Counted from the first letter of the stretch, positions 36,401 through 49,626 are shown. The stretch is DNA of 64,000 nt from Isoperla grammatica (GCA_945910005.1 OX246739.1:6416001-6480000), one strand, 5' to 3'. Program-made: numbers and translations. Notes: generated from the letters alone by a model not told the origin.

Positions 36401-39400
36401 AACGGTTCATTGTGGGCAGGTAAACTATCGTTGTGCAATTTGCAGCTTATTACATTTTACGAGTAGATTAACCTTTTGAGGTCACATTCTTAGTTATGTA
36501 TTTATTTGTAACAGAAATAGAGTCGTTGGTCAATTTTAATTAAATAAAGTAGTATAAAATTTTATAAATTTAATATTGTGACGCAGCATGGATTCATTGG
36601 CTCGTAAGAATTACATTTTCGGCAGAATTAGGTAGCCTCTGGCCATCAACGAGAAATTTTAAAATTTTAAAATTGATTTTAAAAAATGTAAATGGTTCTA
36701 TCTAAACAGGAACATTGCAATATGCCGGGGCTATCCCGACATAGGATCGCCAAACTTAATTAATCGCGAGTACGTGCAATTATTCCGCATTTTAAAACAA
36801 CTTTCACGTTTGTGATTACTGATTACCTCTCCAATCCCGCATGTGTCTACGTAACTAAGTACAAGACATGCGTGTGTGTGTGTAAGCGGTTTCTTATAAC
36901 ATGTAATATTATCTACACAACATCGATCATTGGTAAAAACAAATGAACAATTTAGTGCAGTATAAACGACAGCATGCCACTGGTGTTCAACTTCAATTTG
37001 TGTTAACTTTGGTTAATATTTTAGTCTTCGTTTACATAAGAACATATTTTTGTTTACATTTTCACCTTTTCCACGACATAAGACGTGTTTTGAAGCGGTC
37101 AGTCAATACTTGAAGCGCGTGTAAACACAGACCTGTCATCGTGCACCAACTCCGTTTATACACTAATCCACTTTCTTCACCCGTCATCGAGTTATTTGTT
37201 GATCTGTAAATTACACGGACTAGAATGTGGCACCTAGAATAAACAATCACGGTGGCAAGTGAAGATCTGTTGACAGTCTTGACTGTCAGCGATCTGCAAG
37301 TGCAACGTAGAGTTTATAGCGTTACAAACGTATCGGACATTCAAGGAACACAACATTTAGTAGCTAATAGCTATACCACACAATAAGCACAATAATGCAA
37401 TACACTGCACAACTGCACAACAAGTGAAAACAACGGTGAGTATTTTTGATTTGAACTTGAACTTCATGTTGAACAAAACAGAATATAACAGCCCCCCCCC
37501 CCCCACTAAATAAAAAAACATGTAGTATATGTATAATACGAACGACACCGCAATTAACATTTTTAAGACCATCTCTCTTAGGGACATAGTCAATCACCCC
37601 CTGCCCTCATCCCCCAAATAGACACGTCCTGGCACTCATTATGCATTGCTCGCTTCCTCGGGACTCATAAATCTGTTACTCTCGTACTTTTCACACATTG
37701 ATATTGATACAATTTGTCGTGTTAATTGATTTATGAATCTGTGTATAGCTACCTAGTCAACTTGAGATTTCCATCGCACCTAGTTTCTCTCAAAAACAGT
37801 GACACAATCTTATCTTCAGTAATCTATTTATTTCCAGCTAACCCCCTTAGTCACCCCAACCTCAGAGGGATGCACATTGCACACGAGGCCAGCAGATGCA
37901 TTATATTATTTATAATACACCCTACAACCTTACAACCTAGGACAAGGCCTCTTCGAGCGAAATAACTATACCTACGTTTTTACTTTTCAAGCGTCGAGCG
38001 GGTACGCGGTCGTTCTGTTCCTACACGGTCTCGTTGTCTTAATATTTATGTAAGTACAGTTTGATATTGACAAGGTATTTATTGAAACCCCCCACCTGGA
38101 CCCGCATGTATGTAAATCAAGCCCCCCTACGTCACAGCCGTACTGTGAAAAGCGTAGCCCGAGGACTGTGCGGGCCGGTATGGGTCTCACACACACACCG
38201 GTTGCTTCATACCTCGTTCAGTTATAATTTATGCAAGTTTTCATGGTCAAAGTCAAAGAACTTGTTAACCCTTTCTTTCTTTCTGTCAGCCAAAGCCGGC
38301 TTGAATATGGATAGTGTCCAAGTCGGCATTCACAAAACCTGCGTGGATATAAAACAGTTCTCACGAATGTGCGGACTGACGCAGGCACAACGCGAATATT
38401 GTGGGTCTGACTACGCTACACTACACGATCTAGACAAAGGTGTCAACAATATTGATCACGATGTCTTTGTGTTGAGACAGTCGTGATTATCGTTATGTTT
38501 ATCATATCATGGCTTGCAAGTCATCGGGTACCCGCTACAATGCAAACCAGTGACCCGTAACGACCTGCCTTGCTCATACAGATTGTAAGAAATCGCATAC
38601 TCAATCACAATGTTTTACACATCCAAAAATTGTTTCGATTTAGAAGGTCTAATCGACAAATGTCTAACAACAATTAACTAAAATTATGTTGTTCGCATGC
38701 GTGAGTATAAATGTGATTGGAAGAAGAATGGGTTTTAAAATATAGATCTGCAATGGAACTCGAAGCCAAATCTTTGCATCGACTTAGATGAAACCAGACA
38801 AATTTGCAGTTGTACAATTTTCAAAGAGTCTATGAACTATACTTTATTTCCCGTTTTGTTCTGACGTTTGAGGAGCTATTATGGAGATACCTGTCTAACA
38901 ACACAATACTTACCGATAATGAGTTTGTGATAATAGATGACTATACTGTGTGCTATATTATGCACAATTGCATTTGTTGTAAAAAAAAAAACGTTGTACT
39001 GTACTCGATTGGCTGGTTCTCAGGAGAAAAAGGCAACATTTTCGGATTTTCAAATTTTACAAAAGCTGTAATGACGAATCTCTCATTCCTGGCTACCTGC
39101 TTATCGCAAAGCAACTAGATCCTCTATCTGACGGCTTTAGAGCTCACTAAAGTACGGGACATAGTTACGACGTACAGGGGTGCCGCTCCAGTAGGGGATG
39201 TCCCTCGTGCGCAGGTGCGGAGCCCAGACGAGTAGCCAGACAGCCAGTGACGTCACAGCGACTCCCATCAGAGCCTGGAGGGCAACGAGCGCTGTGCCCA
39301 GCTTGTGATGTCTCATGATCCTCGGCTGATACTTCCGAGACACTGAAACAACACGACGCACGTTGAGATGTCTCCGTCGCGACGCTGGGCGTCCTAAGTG

Positions 39401-42400
39401 ACGTCACCGCGACGCCCATCAGAGCCTGGAGGGCAACGAGCGCTGTGCCCAACTTGTGGTGTCTCATGATCCTCGGCTGATACTTCCGAGACACTGAAAC
39501 AACACGACGCACGTTGAGATGTCTCCGTCGCGACACTGGGCGTCCTAAGTGACGTCACAGCGACGCCCATCAGAGCCTGGAGGGCAACGAGCGCTGTGCC
39601 CAACTTGTGGTGTCTCATGATCCTCGGCTGATACTTCCGAGACACTGAAACAACACGACGCACGTTGAGATGTCTCCGTCGCGACGCTGGGCGTCCAAAC
39701 ATGTCGACTCTCTTGCACTCGTTACCTCGGTGGAAGTAGCTAATGGCGGATAATACAAAATAATAATACCATACTCGACAATATGTAGTTATTACTTATA
39801 ACTATTAGGCACAGTATTACAATGTCCCACATTTGAGAAAAATGAGAAAAAGGCAAAATCCTTTTTAAATACTCCAAATAAGCATATTTGCTACAAATAA
39901 CGTTCCTATTTGTTGGTCCTTAGTCAAACTTCATTTCTCTCCATCGATTAAACTGGTTAGAGTGGAATGAGGAAGTTGCATTTATCATTTGTATTTTGAA
40001 GACTAATGCCCAAATTACCAATGATTACGTGTACTTTAAAAAATTTAATGGAAGCATACATGTGCTTGTATCCCAAAGACAAAACTATTCCAAACCGAAA
40101 CCACATTAATTATAGGTATCCATCAATCCACTTTTTTCCGTCTGTCAGTATAGCTTTAATCATGTCCTTTATGATAATGTAATGTAAATTGACTCAGCTT
40201 TAGGGGGATCTAGCTCTGCTACAAGTCCACTCTTATTCTCTCAGTCTTTGGTAACTACATTATTTGACAGATCTTCCTCAAACTGAACCACTTCTCTCCA
40301 TCCCATCCCATCCCATGCATCTGTCATATTTTAATCAACGGTAAAACTCGTCACTGGAAATTATGTATAACTCCCACAGGTACCTACGGTGCACAGGTGT
40401 ACGAGAAGCAGCGGCCATTCATTGGGCATGTTTTATATGGTTCTAGACGGGACGAGAAGGATGTTGTCAATCATTTCTCTCGAAGACAGGACAAAAGACA
40501 GTCGCATTCAACGTGCACCATCTCTTTCTAAGTGGTGAGATTATGAACCAAAACACACAAGTAGGCTACTGGCTAGAAGCGTGATGTCTGACTGTGATGA
40601 ATAAGTTAGTCGATATTGAGGATGTTGTATTGCATGGTTGCTTTCTTGATACTACAATTTACATCTGTATGCAAATTCCAAAACATGTTTCAACAGACTT
40701 TTTCTAAAAATATATTTGTTTTTGGGTGACACGGCCGGGACAGGAGCGAGTATACGGTATACATGAACTTATAATATGATAATAATAGTAACAATAACTG
40801 CAATTTTAATGATAATAATATTAATAGCAAAACAATAATTTTTTGAGGAATGGATTGAGGTAAGGATATTGACAATGGGGGGGGGGGGGGGGGGGGGCTA
40901 TTTGATTTTTATCTACTATTATACAATTTATTATCACCACATCGATTATATTAATACAAATAGTTTCCACTGTGTGATACACATTTTCAAGGAGTCAAGG
41001 ACTAACCTCAAGAAATAAACAATATAATAAATACTTTGTGATGAACTAAGGGAGTTCAGTATAGAAATTGCTTCTATTGTAATCAATCCAGACACACAAA
41101 AGTCTTGGTTTGTTGTGATATACTCTCTTATTACGTCTAATGCTCGCGCGGTCCACTGACGATTGCATCAATTTGTGGGTAAATTAGACGTAGCGGCCAA
41201 GACGTGGGCTGGGCTGGGCCCATCATTACGAGACACTATATGTTTTACTGTCATCAGGATATGTTTCCTCTTTCCGCTTTGCGTGTTTGGTCGCTTCACA
41301 AGAAACATTTCGAAAGTAGCTGCAAATGCAATCAACATCGGTTTTCACTTGTTTGAAAATGCGCTAACGAGAATCAGCTTTGCCCCGAAACAACATTACC
41401 GATGCGTCCGTCCTAGACAATGGTTTTTAATCAATCAGTCAATCAGCGATCGGTATTGGAGTACTGAAATCCTCAAACACAACGGGCGTGACTAATGAGG
41501 CTTGTGCACTCTACTAAGCGGAAGACAGCCTTTACGAATATATGAAAGAACGCCCGGAATATGTTATTTTCGTTCAAAGAGATTGCATGTAAGGGCAGTA
41601 GATAAGGATTTGGGGAGATCAGTTATACGTTCGAAACTCGAATTTAAAATGTGTAGTAATCAAAGTTGGTAAGAAAACAAGAAAAAATCTTAATCCTATT
41701 TTTGTCTCAAGGGAAACTAGAAACATTTCAATACCCGCCAAAGGAATGAATATTGCACAACCGAGCTCCACAGAAGTGACTGGAATATGATTCAGACGTT
41801 CTCGATCTGTACCCAGGTGGCGTCCCAGACATATCCTGTGATATCGTCACATCTCAATTAAGATGTTATTCACCGGTGACCGGAAGAGACAATCACCCAC
41901 ACACAATTAGCAAAGTCCCAACACGTAGGTTCAAGATCAAACACAACCGCCACTCGCTATTATTATCCCCGTGCCACGTGGTTACCCACGTGCGTGCGTA
42001 GACGTGCGTACGTGCGTCGCCTGACGATAGGGGTGGGTGGCCCATTGTGTGCGATGAACCCCCACGAAACCACCATAAATGGAAATCAATGAACTGTTGG
42101 TCATGGGAACGCAGAATACTAATGATATTATTATTTGCATCGCCATTAGGATTGTTTTGTTATGTGTGATGTCCATTTGCAAGCGTGTGAAGGAAATTGT
42201 TTGTTGTAGACAGCGGTTTTCCATTAGCAGCACTTTGCTGTTAGATTCCAGACAGAATTTGTGTGGTTTTTACCAATATCGACGCACGCAAGCATTGTAG
42301 CTCATTAAGTTCAATTGTGGTGGTAGTTTTATTTTGAAAACCTAGATAAAATTATAGGTTACAGTGAAAAGCGTTTTTGTGTTATTGTATTGATCCACAG

Positions 42401-44612
42401 TAAAATATGTGTGGCATTCATTTTACAAGTATGTTTTTGATGAAGTCAGATATCATCATGTTACGTTTTACAGGGACGTAGGTACATTGAATGTGATTAT
42501 GTGTTTCACAAAATAATATTGAATTTGGTTATAAATAAATTGTTTGGTTATTACCAGCGGTGATCATTGTAACAATTAAGTGCATACGTAAATGAACGTA
42601 ATTGAATTACAAGAATTAGTAAAATTAGGATGGTTGTTTACACCCAAATGATCAAATTATAAACACCCATTACAATTAAATTTAAATAAGTGATCATAAA
42701 AAGTGAAATATATGAGGAGGGGGGCGTAGTTACATGAATCTAACATTTTTAGTGAGTAGTAATAAAAGATAAAGAGGAAACGCAGGTGCTATAATTGAGG
42801 CGAGATTCGAACCCATGTCTCGTTGGTTCCAGCTCAGACCGGTGACCCTATCAACGATAACGGACACAACTTGAACGGCTGTCGTTGTCGTTATTTAGTA
42901 AGACTGTTGGAGGGTCTCAAAGTCGTGCGGCATGACAAGGTAGTGTTAATACCCAACAGCTGCGTTCATTGTCACTATGATGTTATGTCTGCAAGCTTGG
43001 AAGGTATTACCCTTGCGCAATGTTGTTGAAAACACCTTCGCTTATCTGTACGAAGCCGTGTGCAAGGAATAATGTTGTGGATGGCGATACTACGGAATGC
43101 GAATAATGTAAACATGCTTCATTATATTTTGCAATAGGTAATGTTTCACTTGAAGTATTTCGTCATTGTAACTAGAATCTGCGTTGCCTGGTGTCGGTTC
43201 AATGTCATCAAATTCCCAAGCGTTTTCCCAAGAATTAAAAGGTCACCAAAGAAAACAATAATTAAAGCTAGAGACTACTATTCTCTTTGCCCGTCAGGTT
43301 ACACAATACCAATGCGACTATTTTTTGATAAGTTGATCGAGGCTCACATTTTTAAAACAAATATAATTTTCAACTAACTACACAAAATATACCATCTATT
43401 GTCCGTTTGGCAAAACTCTTGGCTAAAAACTCTTGGCTTGAGTAGAAAAAGTACATTATTCTTTAAATAACAAATCAATTTAACTAACAAAAGAATATTT
43501 TATGTCTTAGTTTGAGTCAGAATCTATACCAAAGATGAAAATTCACTTAATTTTTAAAATTCTTTTAAAGAGTAGAAACTCCTACTTGTCGACTCATACG
43601 AATCGACCCAAACAACCCGCTCTCGTTGTTGCTGTCACTTTAAACCCACGAAGGACTCGGTCAATTAAAATGACAATCGATAATCGTTAGAGGGCGCGTC
43701 ATCATGGTCGAACGTTCACAAAACGGTCTCTGACTAACTCGCTCAGGCGAGTCCGTGGTTTAAAATGTGTTAGCGAGGCGAATGCATAAATGACAAGTTT
43801 TTATAAAACGAAATTATGAGTTATGCAAGACAGTAGGCCTATCAGTGGTCACTATACTGTATTGATTTCTCCAAAGATAAATCAAACCTCGTTTTCCCGA
43901 TCTTTATCGCATTTCTAGTACGAACGGGAATGAACTACTTGGGGTCGGGGGAGAGGGGGGGGGGGGTTGGGGAGGGGAGGGTATTCATAGATTGTGTCCA
44001 AACTATTACATTTTGTTCTTACTATAAGTGGGTGTGTATACACCCACGAAAGTCTTGTTAGTTAGAAGAATATAATTGCGTTTCGTAACCTCTCCAAGAG
44101 CAATTATGAATGTATTTCGAGGCCAATGGAAAATTCTGATTCTCTTTCGTTGTCTATGACAGACGTAATTCATACATACCATTCTTGGACCGACTCTGTA
44201 CAATCATCCTGCTATGTCTCAGGGAGTTCCTGGTTGGTGTGTGACGGCCTGCCAGGTTGACAGCGGCGATGTTCTGGGGGACAGTGGTGCTTAGAGTGAG
44301 ACACAGAGCTTGAGACGGACTACGATCCATCACTCGCGCCCTATTGTTGCCGTTCATTGTTGCTAAGTTTCCCACAGACACGGCACCGGAAGCAGACGAA
44401 ATAGTTCCACTTCCGGTCACGTTCCCGCGCAGGTTGTCATACAAACTTACGGGGCGGCTCTTGTATTGATGATCGTTCGGCGGTTTGTGGTTTTGTGGTG
44501 GTTTTTGGTTCGACGTTATGCGTACGTTGTGGGTAGTACCTTTATCGTCATTGTCGATCAACGTGGTTCTCTCGCGTGGCAAGGTTTGAGTGCGCCGGTT
44601 CGAGCGAGCCAT
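33416..44612 (-). CDS. SSPN: Sarcospan homologue, four-TM protein (main isoform)
   Basis: Minus-strand coding exons: 44612-44180, 39342-39176, 35985-35890, 33811-33416. Each has GT-AG introns and phases 1,0,0 match; the product is 363 aa. Sarcospan is a tetraspan subunit of the dystrophin-glycoprotein complex in vertebrate muscle membrane. The call rests on ordered motifs: LQALMGVAVT in TM1 then RTRDIPYWSG (vertebrate LVRDTPFWAG), TM2 from LLFSGIVGLLLLCCC, TM3 in the start of exon 4, then the Cys loop VCEP...CVCHS...VFRYSDLNCPEV before TM4, as in vertebrate sarcospan. Residues 1-144 form a polar Asn/Arg/Ser-rich cytoplasmic tail without known domains. The ATG at 44612 has an in-frame TAA 6 bases upstream and a good context (GCCATGG). 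An alternative first exon lies at 49410-49626. Exon 2's acceptor is within a 151-bp tandem triplication. Introns are 2-5 kb and hold SINEs. Confidence 0.9.
35340..35501 (-). mobile_element. SINE copy, head-truncated
   Basis: Read on the minus strand the segment follows the body of the SINE at 30820-31107 in order: CCGGTCACC, the Thr-codon-like AAGGTCTTC block, GGTTTTCCCC, the GGGATTGAGTC block (here partly duplicated) and AACTATCCAAAC. The tRNA head is missing or beyond recognition. It lies in sarcospan intron 3, in the same orientation as the gene. Confidence 0.65.
35561..35815 (+). mobile_element. tRNA-headed SINE copy
   Basis: Starts GATAGAGGTAGCTCAGCGG (A-box) with GGTTCGATTCC 45-50 bases later (B-box), then the same body and an AT-rich TTATT tail as the complete copy at 30820. 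It differs by several substitutions and a longer T run, so it is older. It lies in sarcospan intron 3, antisense to the gene. No clear target-site duplication. Confidence 0.8.
38290..38439 (+). CDS. Candidate isolated exon, cysteine-containing (possible Wnt-like, weak)
   Basis: A strong acceptor (long CTTT tract, then GTCAG at 38289) is followed by an open frame to a GT at 38440 (AAAG|GTGTCA, weak donor). The peptide carries KTCVDIKQFSRMCGLTQAQ followed by REYC. The C...GLT-x-x-Q-x-x-x-C pattern resembles the N-terminal region of Wnt ligands, but the downstream hallmark motifs (RWNC, CHGxSGSC) were not found anywhere in the window. Frame remains open to TGA at 38484. It lies antisense in sarcospan intron 2. 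A retained gene fragment or chance are both possible. Confidence 0.2.
39248..39700. repeat. 151-bp tandem repeat, three copies, spanning the sarcospan exon 2 acceptor
   Basis: Copies start at 39248, 39399 and 39550 (each TGACGTCA...) and differ by only a few bases. On the gene strand each unit contains about 95 bases of the 5' part of exon 2, its splice acceptor (TTGTTTCAG) and upstream intron. Copy 1 is joined to the rest of exon 2 and gives the functional exon. Because 151 is not a multiple of 3, use of the acceptor in copies 2 or 3 with read-through shifts the frame. Near identity points to a recent duplication or an assembly artefact. Confidence 0.93.
40877..40897. repeat. Poly(G) tract, about 21 G
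   Basis: An uninterrupted run of G in sarcospan intron 1, the longest of a series of G/C homopolymers in the window (others at 12605-12621, 18050-18073, 46294-46310, 49149-49165, 60474-60493). Length is likely unreliable in sequencing. Confidence 0.85.
42795..42870 (-). repeat. tRNA-derived SINE head remnant
   Basis: The minus strand has GGGTTCGAATCTCGCC (B-box plus acceptor-stem-like end) with GATAGGGTCACCGG about 35 bases upstream in an A-box-like position. No body or tail was traced. It lies in sarcospan intron 1. Confidence 0.35.
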
Positions 44613-47600
44613 GGCTTACACGTGTGTATCGGAACAGTTTTTAACAAACAAACACAATTTAAATAAGTAACTCACCACGTCCACAATCAAACAATGTTTA
44701 CAAGTTCAAGTTTGGAAAAGGCAGAGAAGCACACGAAGTTGCCCCACCGCCAACATTAATATTAGCGCATTTGTACACAGCTAATTCACACTCATTTATA
44801 AGAATGCTCACCGGCTCTGTCGATGGGCAATAATTATCTTGAAACCACTTCCGACCACTAATTATCAGTATCACCACTTGTTGCTGCAGCGAGTGCAACA
44901 AGGTGTTGTTTGTTTACCCTCACCGAGCAAGACTGTCTAACCTCACCTCCGCAACGCACCGTCCGCCACGCAACAGCGGGACTCGCGTACTTTTTCAAAC
45001 TGACTACAGCTGCGCAACGTAACAATTCTCTTTACAACGATTACGTCAGAGTACTACGTCACGCACTTTCATAGGTACGGCACTCACTCACTCACTCTCT
45101 GGCCAAGACGTTGACGGACAACAATCGCTGTCAACCAATGGAACACGCGCGCGCACACGTCCACGTGACGGACGTCAGTCGTGGACTATTGTTGTTGGCA
45201 ACGTCACGAAGCTGTTTCACGTCGTTCGTGTAGGAGGGACCAACTCAACCATAACAGTTCTTTTCGACACTGGCGCTCCAGCTACACTCGGCACTCCCAT
45301 TTAAACTTGTGCGATTCGATTTGCCGCAGGCACTCACTCGATTTCATAACGCATCCAACATAGACGATGGAAGCACACGATGATGATGATAATAATAGAA
45401 TTTTCTCCTAATGTGGATCGAGGTTTCCGTTCGCGCTTTCACAAATATATAAATAAATAACGCAATGCTAGGTATGTGTACGGTCGTCCTTCGAATTTAC
45501 ATTACCGCAATGTTATAGACATTTTTAAAGAGATGCTGCGTGAGTTGTTTGTAAATATCTCTCAAGAAAGCTGAGCAACACGTTTCGGAATGCAATCTGC
45601 ACTGGCTTGTCGTGTTCGTGTATGCGTATACCAAGGTTTCTCTTGTAGCTTGGTCACCTGGTGGGTCTCCCCTCCCAATCAAGACTGTTTGCTTGAGTGC
45701 CCCCGTCTGGAGCGGCAGCTGCCTTTTGGTGAATATGTGATCAAGCGCGGAGAAGAAGGAAGGAAGGCCAACAGCGAACAGCTGACGATCTGCCGTGAGC
45801 GAAGCGCGGCACGCACTGCGCGGCGCCCGACTTCCAGGCTTGTTCCAGGAAGATTTACGGGCGACGCGACGATGTTATAGGGGACGCGAAACAGGAAAGG
45901 CGAGCGCGTAACACCCAACCGTGTGATTCATACGGGTGGGATTGAAGCGAGTCACCTTGGTTGGTCAACGTTTAATGAGGTTTCGTGCACAAAGAAAGCG
46001 AAGCCGTGAAACAGAGTAATGAGTTATTTTGTTGTCACATTGTCAGCTCTTTCTATTGTAGAAGCTGAGCTCGGAGATACTTGTGCTGTAATAATATCGT
46101 TCGTCGTCAGCTGCCTGACACACAAAATGTGCAAATCAATATAAAAGCAGGCGAAGGAAACAAAAAATGAAATATATGTTGAAATATAACGCTAACTATA
46201 ACAATGGTTTTCTCAACACGGCTACGGAATCCTCAAGTCCTCCACAAATTCTGCACTTTGTGAGTTGCGAATTCAATGACTCCAGTTTTGCATCCCCCCC
46301 CCCCCCCCCCATTGTTCAATTACTCTGGTAGTTGCATGAAGAGTTGTAAAACTATATTTGTACAAAATTCGAACACGCGCTCAAGTGCTAAAATCGTCAA
46401 GCAATCGAAATAGACAATATCACTGTCGTATAGATAGAAGTAAAATGAAGTATGTTGAAGCAAACAAAAATAGATTGTTTGAAACAAACAAATTCTAGAC
46501 AGTTTGGATAACTCGGCCAATTGTATTCAGCCAGTATAACCAGAGGTGGTTGAAAATGGTTTTATTTTGTCCTAAGTTCCGTTTTGGAAGAAAGTAAAAA
46601 GTGGTGTTATCTTATAGGCCTACGTTTCTATTTTGTTATTCATTCCTCGCGTTATGTAGCAACACAATGTAACAACGATTTTACTCGATTTCACTTTGAG
46701 GTTAGTAAATATACGCATTTTAGTATTTTATTCATTTCGACTGAAATTGTTCCTCGTGCATGAAATTGGCTCTATTTTTCAAATTTGTTTTATTTCGCGA
46801 GTTTGCTGTAGCGCATATTGACGTGGTATGTGAACTGTGAAGGTATGCAAATAAAATCGACGTAAACCATAGAATAACAGATTAACAAGTTTCATTTGAT
46901 CATGTTTGCTCCTGCACATTTGTTTGTTTGTTTGTACTGCCCAGTGTCCAGTAGTGTAAGTCTAATATTGCCTGGTAGTGTGAGAGCTGCACTATGTGAC
47001 ACCCGACTTGGAAAAATGTAGCCCGATATTTGATATCCAACCTCGTAATTTAATACTGACGAACCCTACACATTACTACCTAGCTTCAACAAAAGAAGGT
47101 AATATCACTGTATTACGACACCATTATAAAATCAGTAGTTAGTCGTTTTCAATTTACCTTACACTAAGGGGTGGCCAATAAGTGGGCCTAATCATTGTTC
47201 AGTTATTATTACCACAAAACTACCAAATTCCATTACAGGTAGCATTTCAAATTAAATAAGTATCAAATGTTATTTGTGAGTGTCACTGGTTCCTATCGAT
47301 TCATCAGCAGATTCCAGTGTATTTTTAAAACCAAAACCAGCATGTTTTGAATCTGCTTCTGCGTTAATTTAGTAACAAGTCCATTTGCACTGCCCGAAGT
47401 AGTATTTACTTAGTAGTATTATATTGTTTAGTAGTATTTACTAATCATTGTAAGTTGTAAGCAAACAATAATTCCGGTTGTCTGAAGCCAGCGGAAAACA
47501 TTTGAAATACAGTTAGTTTTGTCTTACTGTAACTTCCACTTGTTGATTGACTCAATCAATGCATTCATTATTTCCAAAAGATTATTCGAAACTAGAAAAT

Positions 47601-49409
47601 ACTTTTGACTTATTTGGAGCAACAAATGTCCAATGATCAGTGAGCATCACTAAAAGTACAGAAGAGGTATGACGCAACGTCCCACCTGACCGATATTGGC
47701 TGTTCGGAGAGCCAGTTCCCGTAGAAATGTTAGCATTACATTAGTATTGTCTGTGGTATTGTAATAGTTGGACTCATTTTGAAACTTATACGTTGGTAAC
47801 GTAACTGTGTAATAGATTCAAACATAATTAAATGTTATTACATACAACATAGAATCATAACTATTTGCAGCTTCACGTGCATATAATAGTGTAGTCTAGG
47901 AACAGAACAATAACGATAATTAATAATTATATATGAATGCAATATGCATTCCCATATTGTCATGGTTCTGTAGGTTTTCTTCACAGCAATTGCATTCGTT
48001 GTTCTGCGTTTTCGCCAAGCAAAACAAAAACATGCAAACGCATAAGAATCTTTTTTTAAATGATAATTTTTACTTTTGAAATGTATGTGTAACATAGCAA
48101 TATGAATTGACCAAAACAACATGGATGGCGCATGCAGGGTAGGCGTACGAGCAACGACGCATCTTTTGTAGTGAAGTGGTCCCGTGCTACAAGTCACGTG
48201 GCGACTGATACAGAATAACTAATGACGAGGAACAGATTTCATTCTGGCAATGATCTATTTCTGTTCGATTCCAAGCAGACCACGGCATAAAGATATCAGG
48301 CGCCAGCTAGAGCGTGCAGATTTCTGTTCGGGACACAACATGGTGCCAGACCATTACAAACAAACAAGCAAGCGCATAATATGAGCATCCTGCCTCCGCG
48401 CACATAGATCTGCACACGCGCAAGACAAACAAACACTGCCAGAATCACACACACATGTGGAAACCGATAAACTCCAGACCACAGGTTTTGGTTAGACTAA
48501 GCCAGAGACTGGCAATCACTCAGAATGCATTATCAGGTATCCCTGATGGAATAGCGGTCATAACACGAAGCGTAGACCTCGGCTTAATTTCCATCCAAGG
48601 TTGAGTTTTAATAATTTTTCATTTTAACTCCAATAGTGCTGGACAACGAAGCTAGTCCTTTGATTTGTTTATTCAATTATAAAATAATACAAATATTATT
48701 TTCTTTCAACACAGTTTTTTACATTTTGTCATCGACAGATAGACTTGACTGAAAGTAAGATTGCCTTTAGAAACTATCACACGCACACGCACACGCACAC
48801 ACAAGTTGCGAGACATGTCAATGTTTACAGCTAGTGATGAGTACGTGCACGAATGCGTGTTTCTACGCTTGGGTTTTGCTTTGTTTGTAGCTGAGAGCTA
48901 GGAATTTTGAGTTTCTTCTGTTTTGTACGCGTTACGAATTACGGTGGTTCTAAAATCTAAAAATAAATGTAAATAATGTTCCTTTTTGTGGAGTTGTAAG
49001 AGGAAATAGCCCGACTGTTTAAGTGTTATTCTTTCGTGTGTTCTATTTCCTCGAGTTTATGAAGTCGTTTTCAATATTACTGCTATTACTGCTATTACCA
49101 CTATTTTATTACTGTAACAGTGACTTGAATCAGGATTGCACATTAAATGGGGGGGGGGGGGGGGGCAAGAGACCTCGTATTGTGCTGTGTATAGAAATTA
49201 CTGAAATAATAGAAGGCGAAGCAGCCTAGCTTCAGAAATGAAAAGATACATAAATATTAAGATTGTTTTTCATAAATAACTTGAAAAGCAATGTTTTTGA
49301 CCATATTTTTAATATCAACATTTTTGTATAATGCGGGGCTATGACTGGCTGATTATATGCAATTTCTTGCAGTTGCATAAAATTGTTTATACTAGGAAAA
49401 AATACTCAC
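44613..49409. other. Intron/promoter region between the two sarcospan first exons
   Basis: 44.9-45.9 kb is clearly richer in CG dinucleotides than its surroundings and contains ACGTCA-type (CRE-like) motifs, consistent with a promoter or 5' UTR for the 44612 start. The rest is AT-rich, with a 17-C tract (46294-46310), a CACACG microsatellite (48780-48802) and a 17-G tract (49149-49165). Open frames here (for example 45590-45880 and 47838-48197) show no domain or splice structure. Confidence 0.45.
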
Positions 49410-49626
49410 CACAATAAAACTGTACAAAATCATCAGTGTCCATAAACCCTAGTTCGTACGGTGACCGCGGCAATCGCAGCGCTGGAGTTTCCGTTTCCTG
49501 TTCAGTATTGATGAGGTCATCGTCACCCGCTAATGGAGAGACGATCACTGTCACATGGACTTCGTCTTTCGCCTTTTCAGTTGTATCTTCGCGATTTAAG
49601 ATTTTATTGCAAAACAAAACTTCCAT
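49410..49626 (-). CDS. SSPN: Alternative first coding exon of sarcospan (inferred)
   Basis: ATG at 49626 (minus) opens 72 codons plus one base, stopping at a consensus donor (TGTG|GTGAGT). The peptide starts MEVLFCNKIL and is acidic, with a TEQETETPALRLPRSPYEL segment. The leftover base is G in phase 1, the same base and phase left by the exon at 44180-44612, so it joins exon 2 (39342) in frame to give a 291-aa protein differing only in its cytoplasmic N-terminus. A possible acceptor (TCGCAG, exon side starting about 49647) just upstream suggests a 5' noncoding exon. It could instead belong to another minus-strand gene. No other partner exon was seen between it and 44612. Confidence 0.55.

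Noticed and set aside
39343..39346. Outer copies of the acceptor as the true exon 2 start
   Set aside because: Insertion of 151 or 302 bases breaks the frame with both possible first exons; only the proximal acceptor keeps it.
39248..39700. CRISPR-like array
   Set aside because: Direct tandem units without unique spacers, inside a eukaryotic gene; no cas genes.
39165..39702. Minus-strand frames of 102-123 codons over the 151-bp repeats
   Set aside because: Read-through of duplicated exon and intron in shifting frames; a product of the tandem repeat rather than a separate gene.
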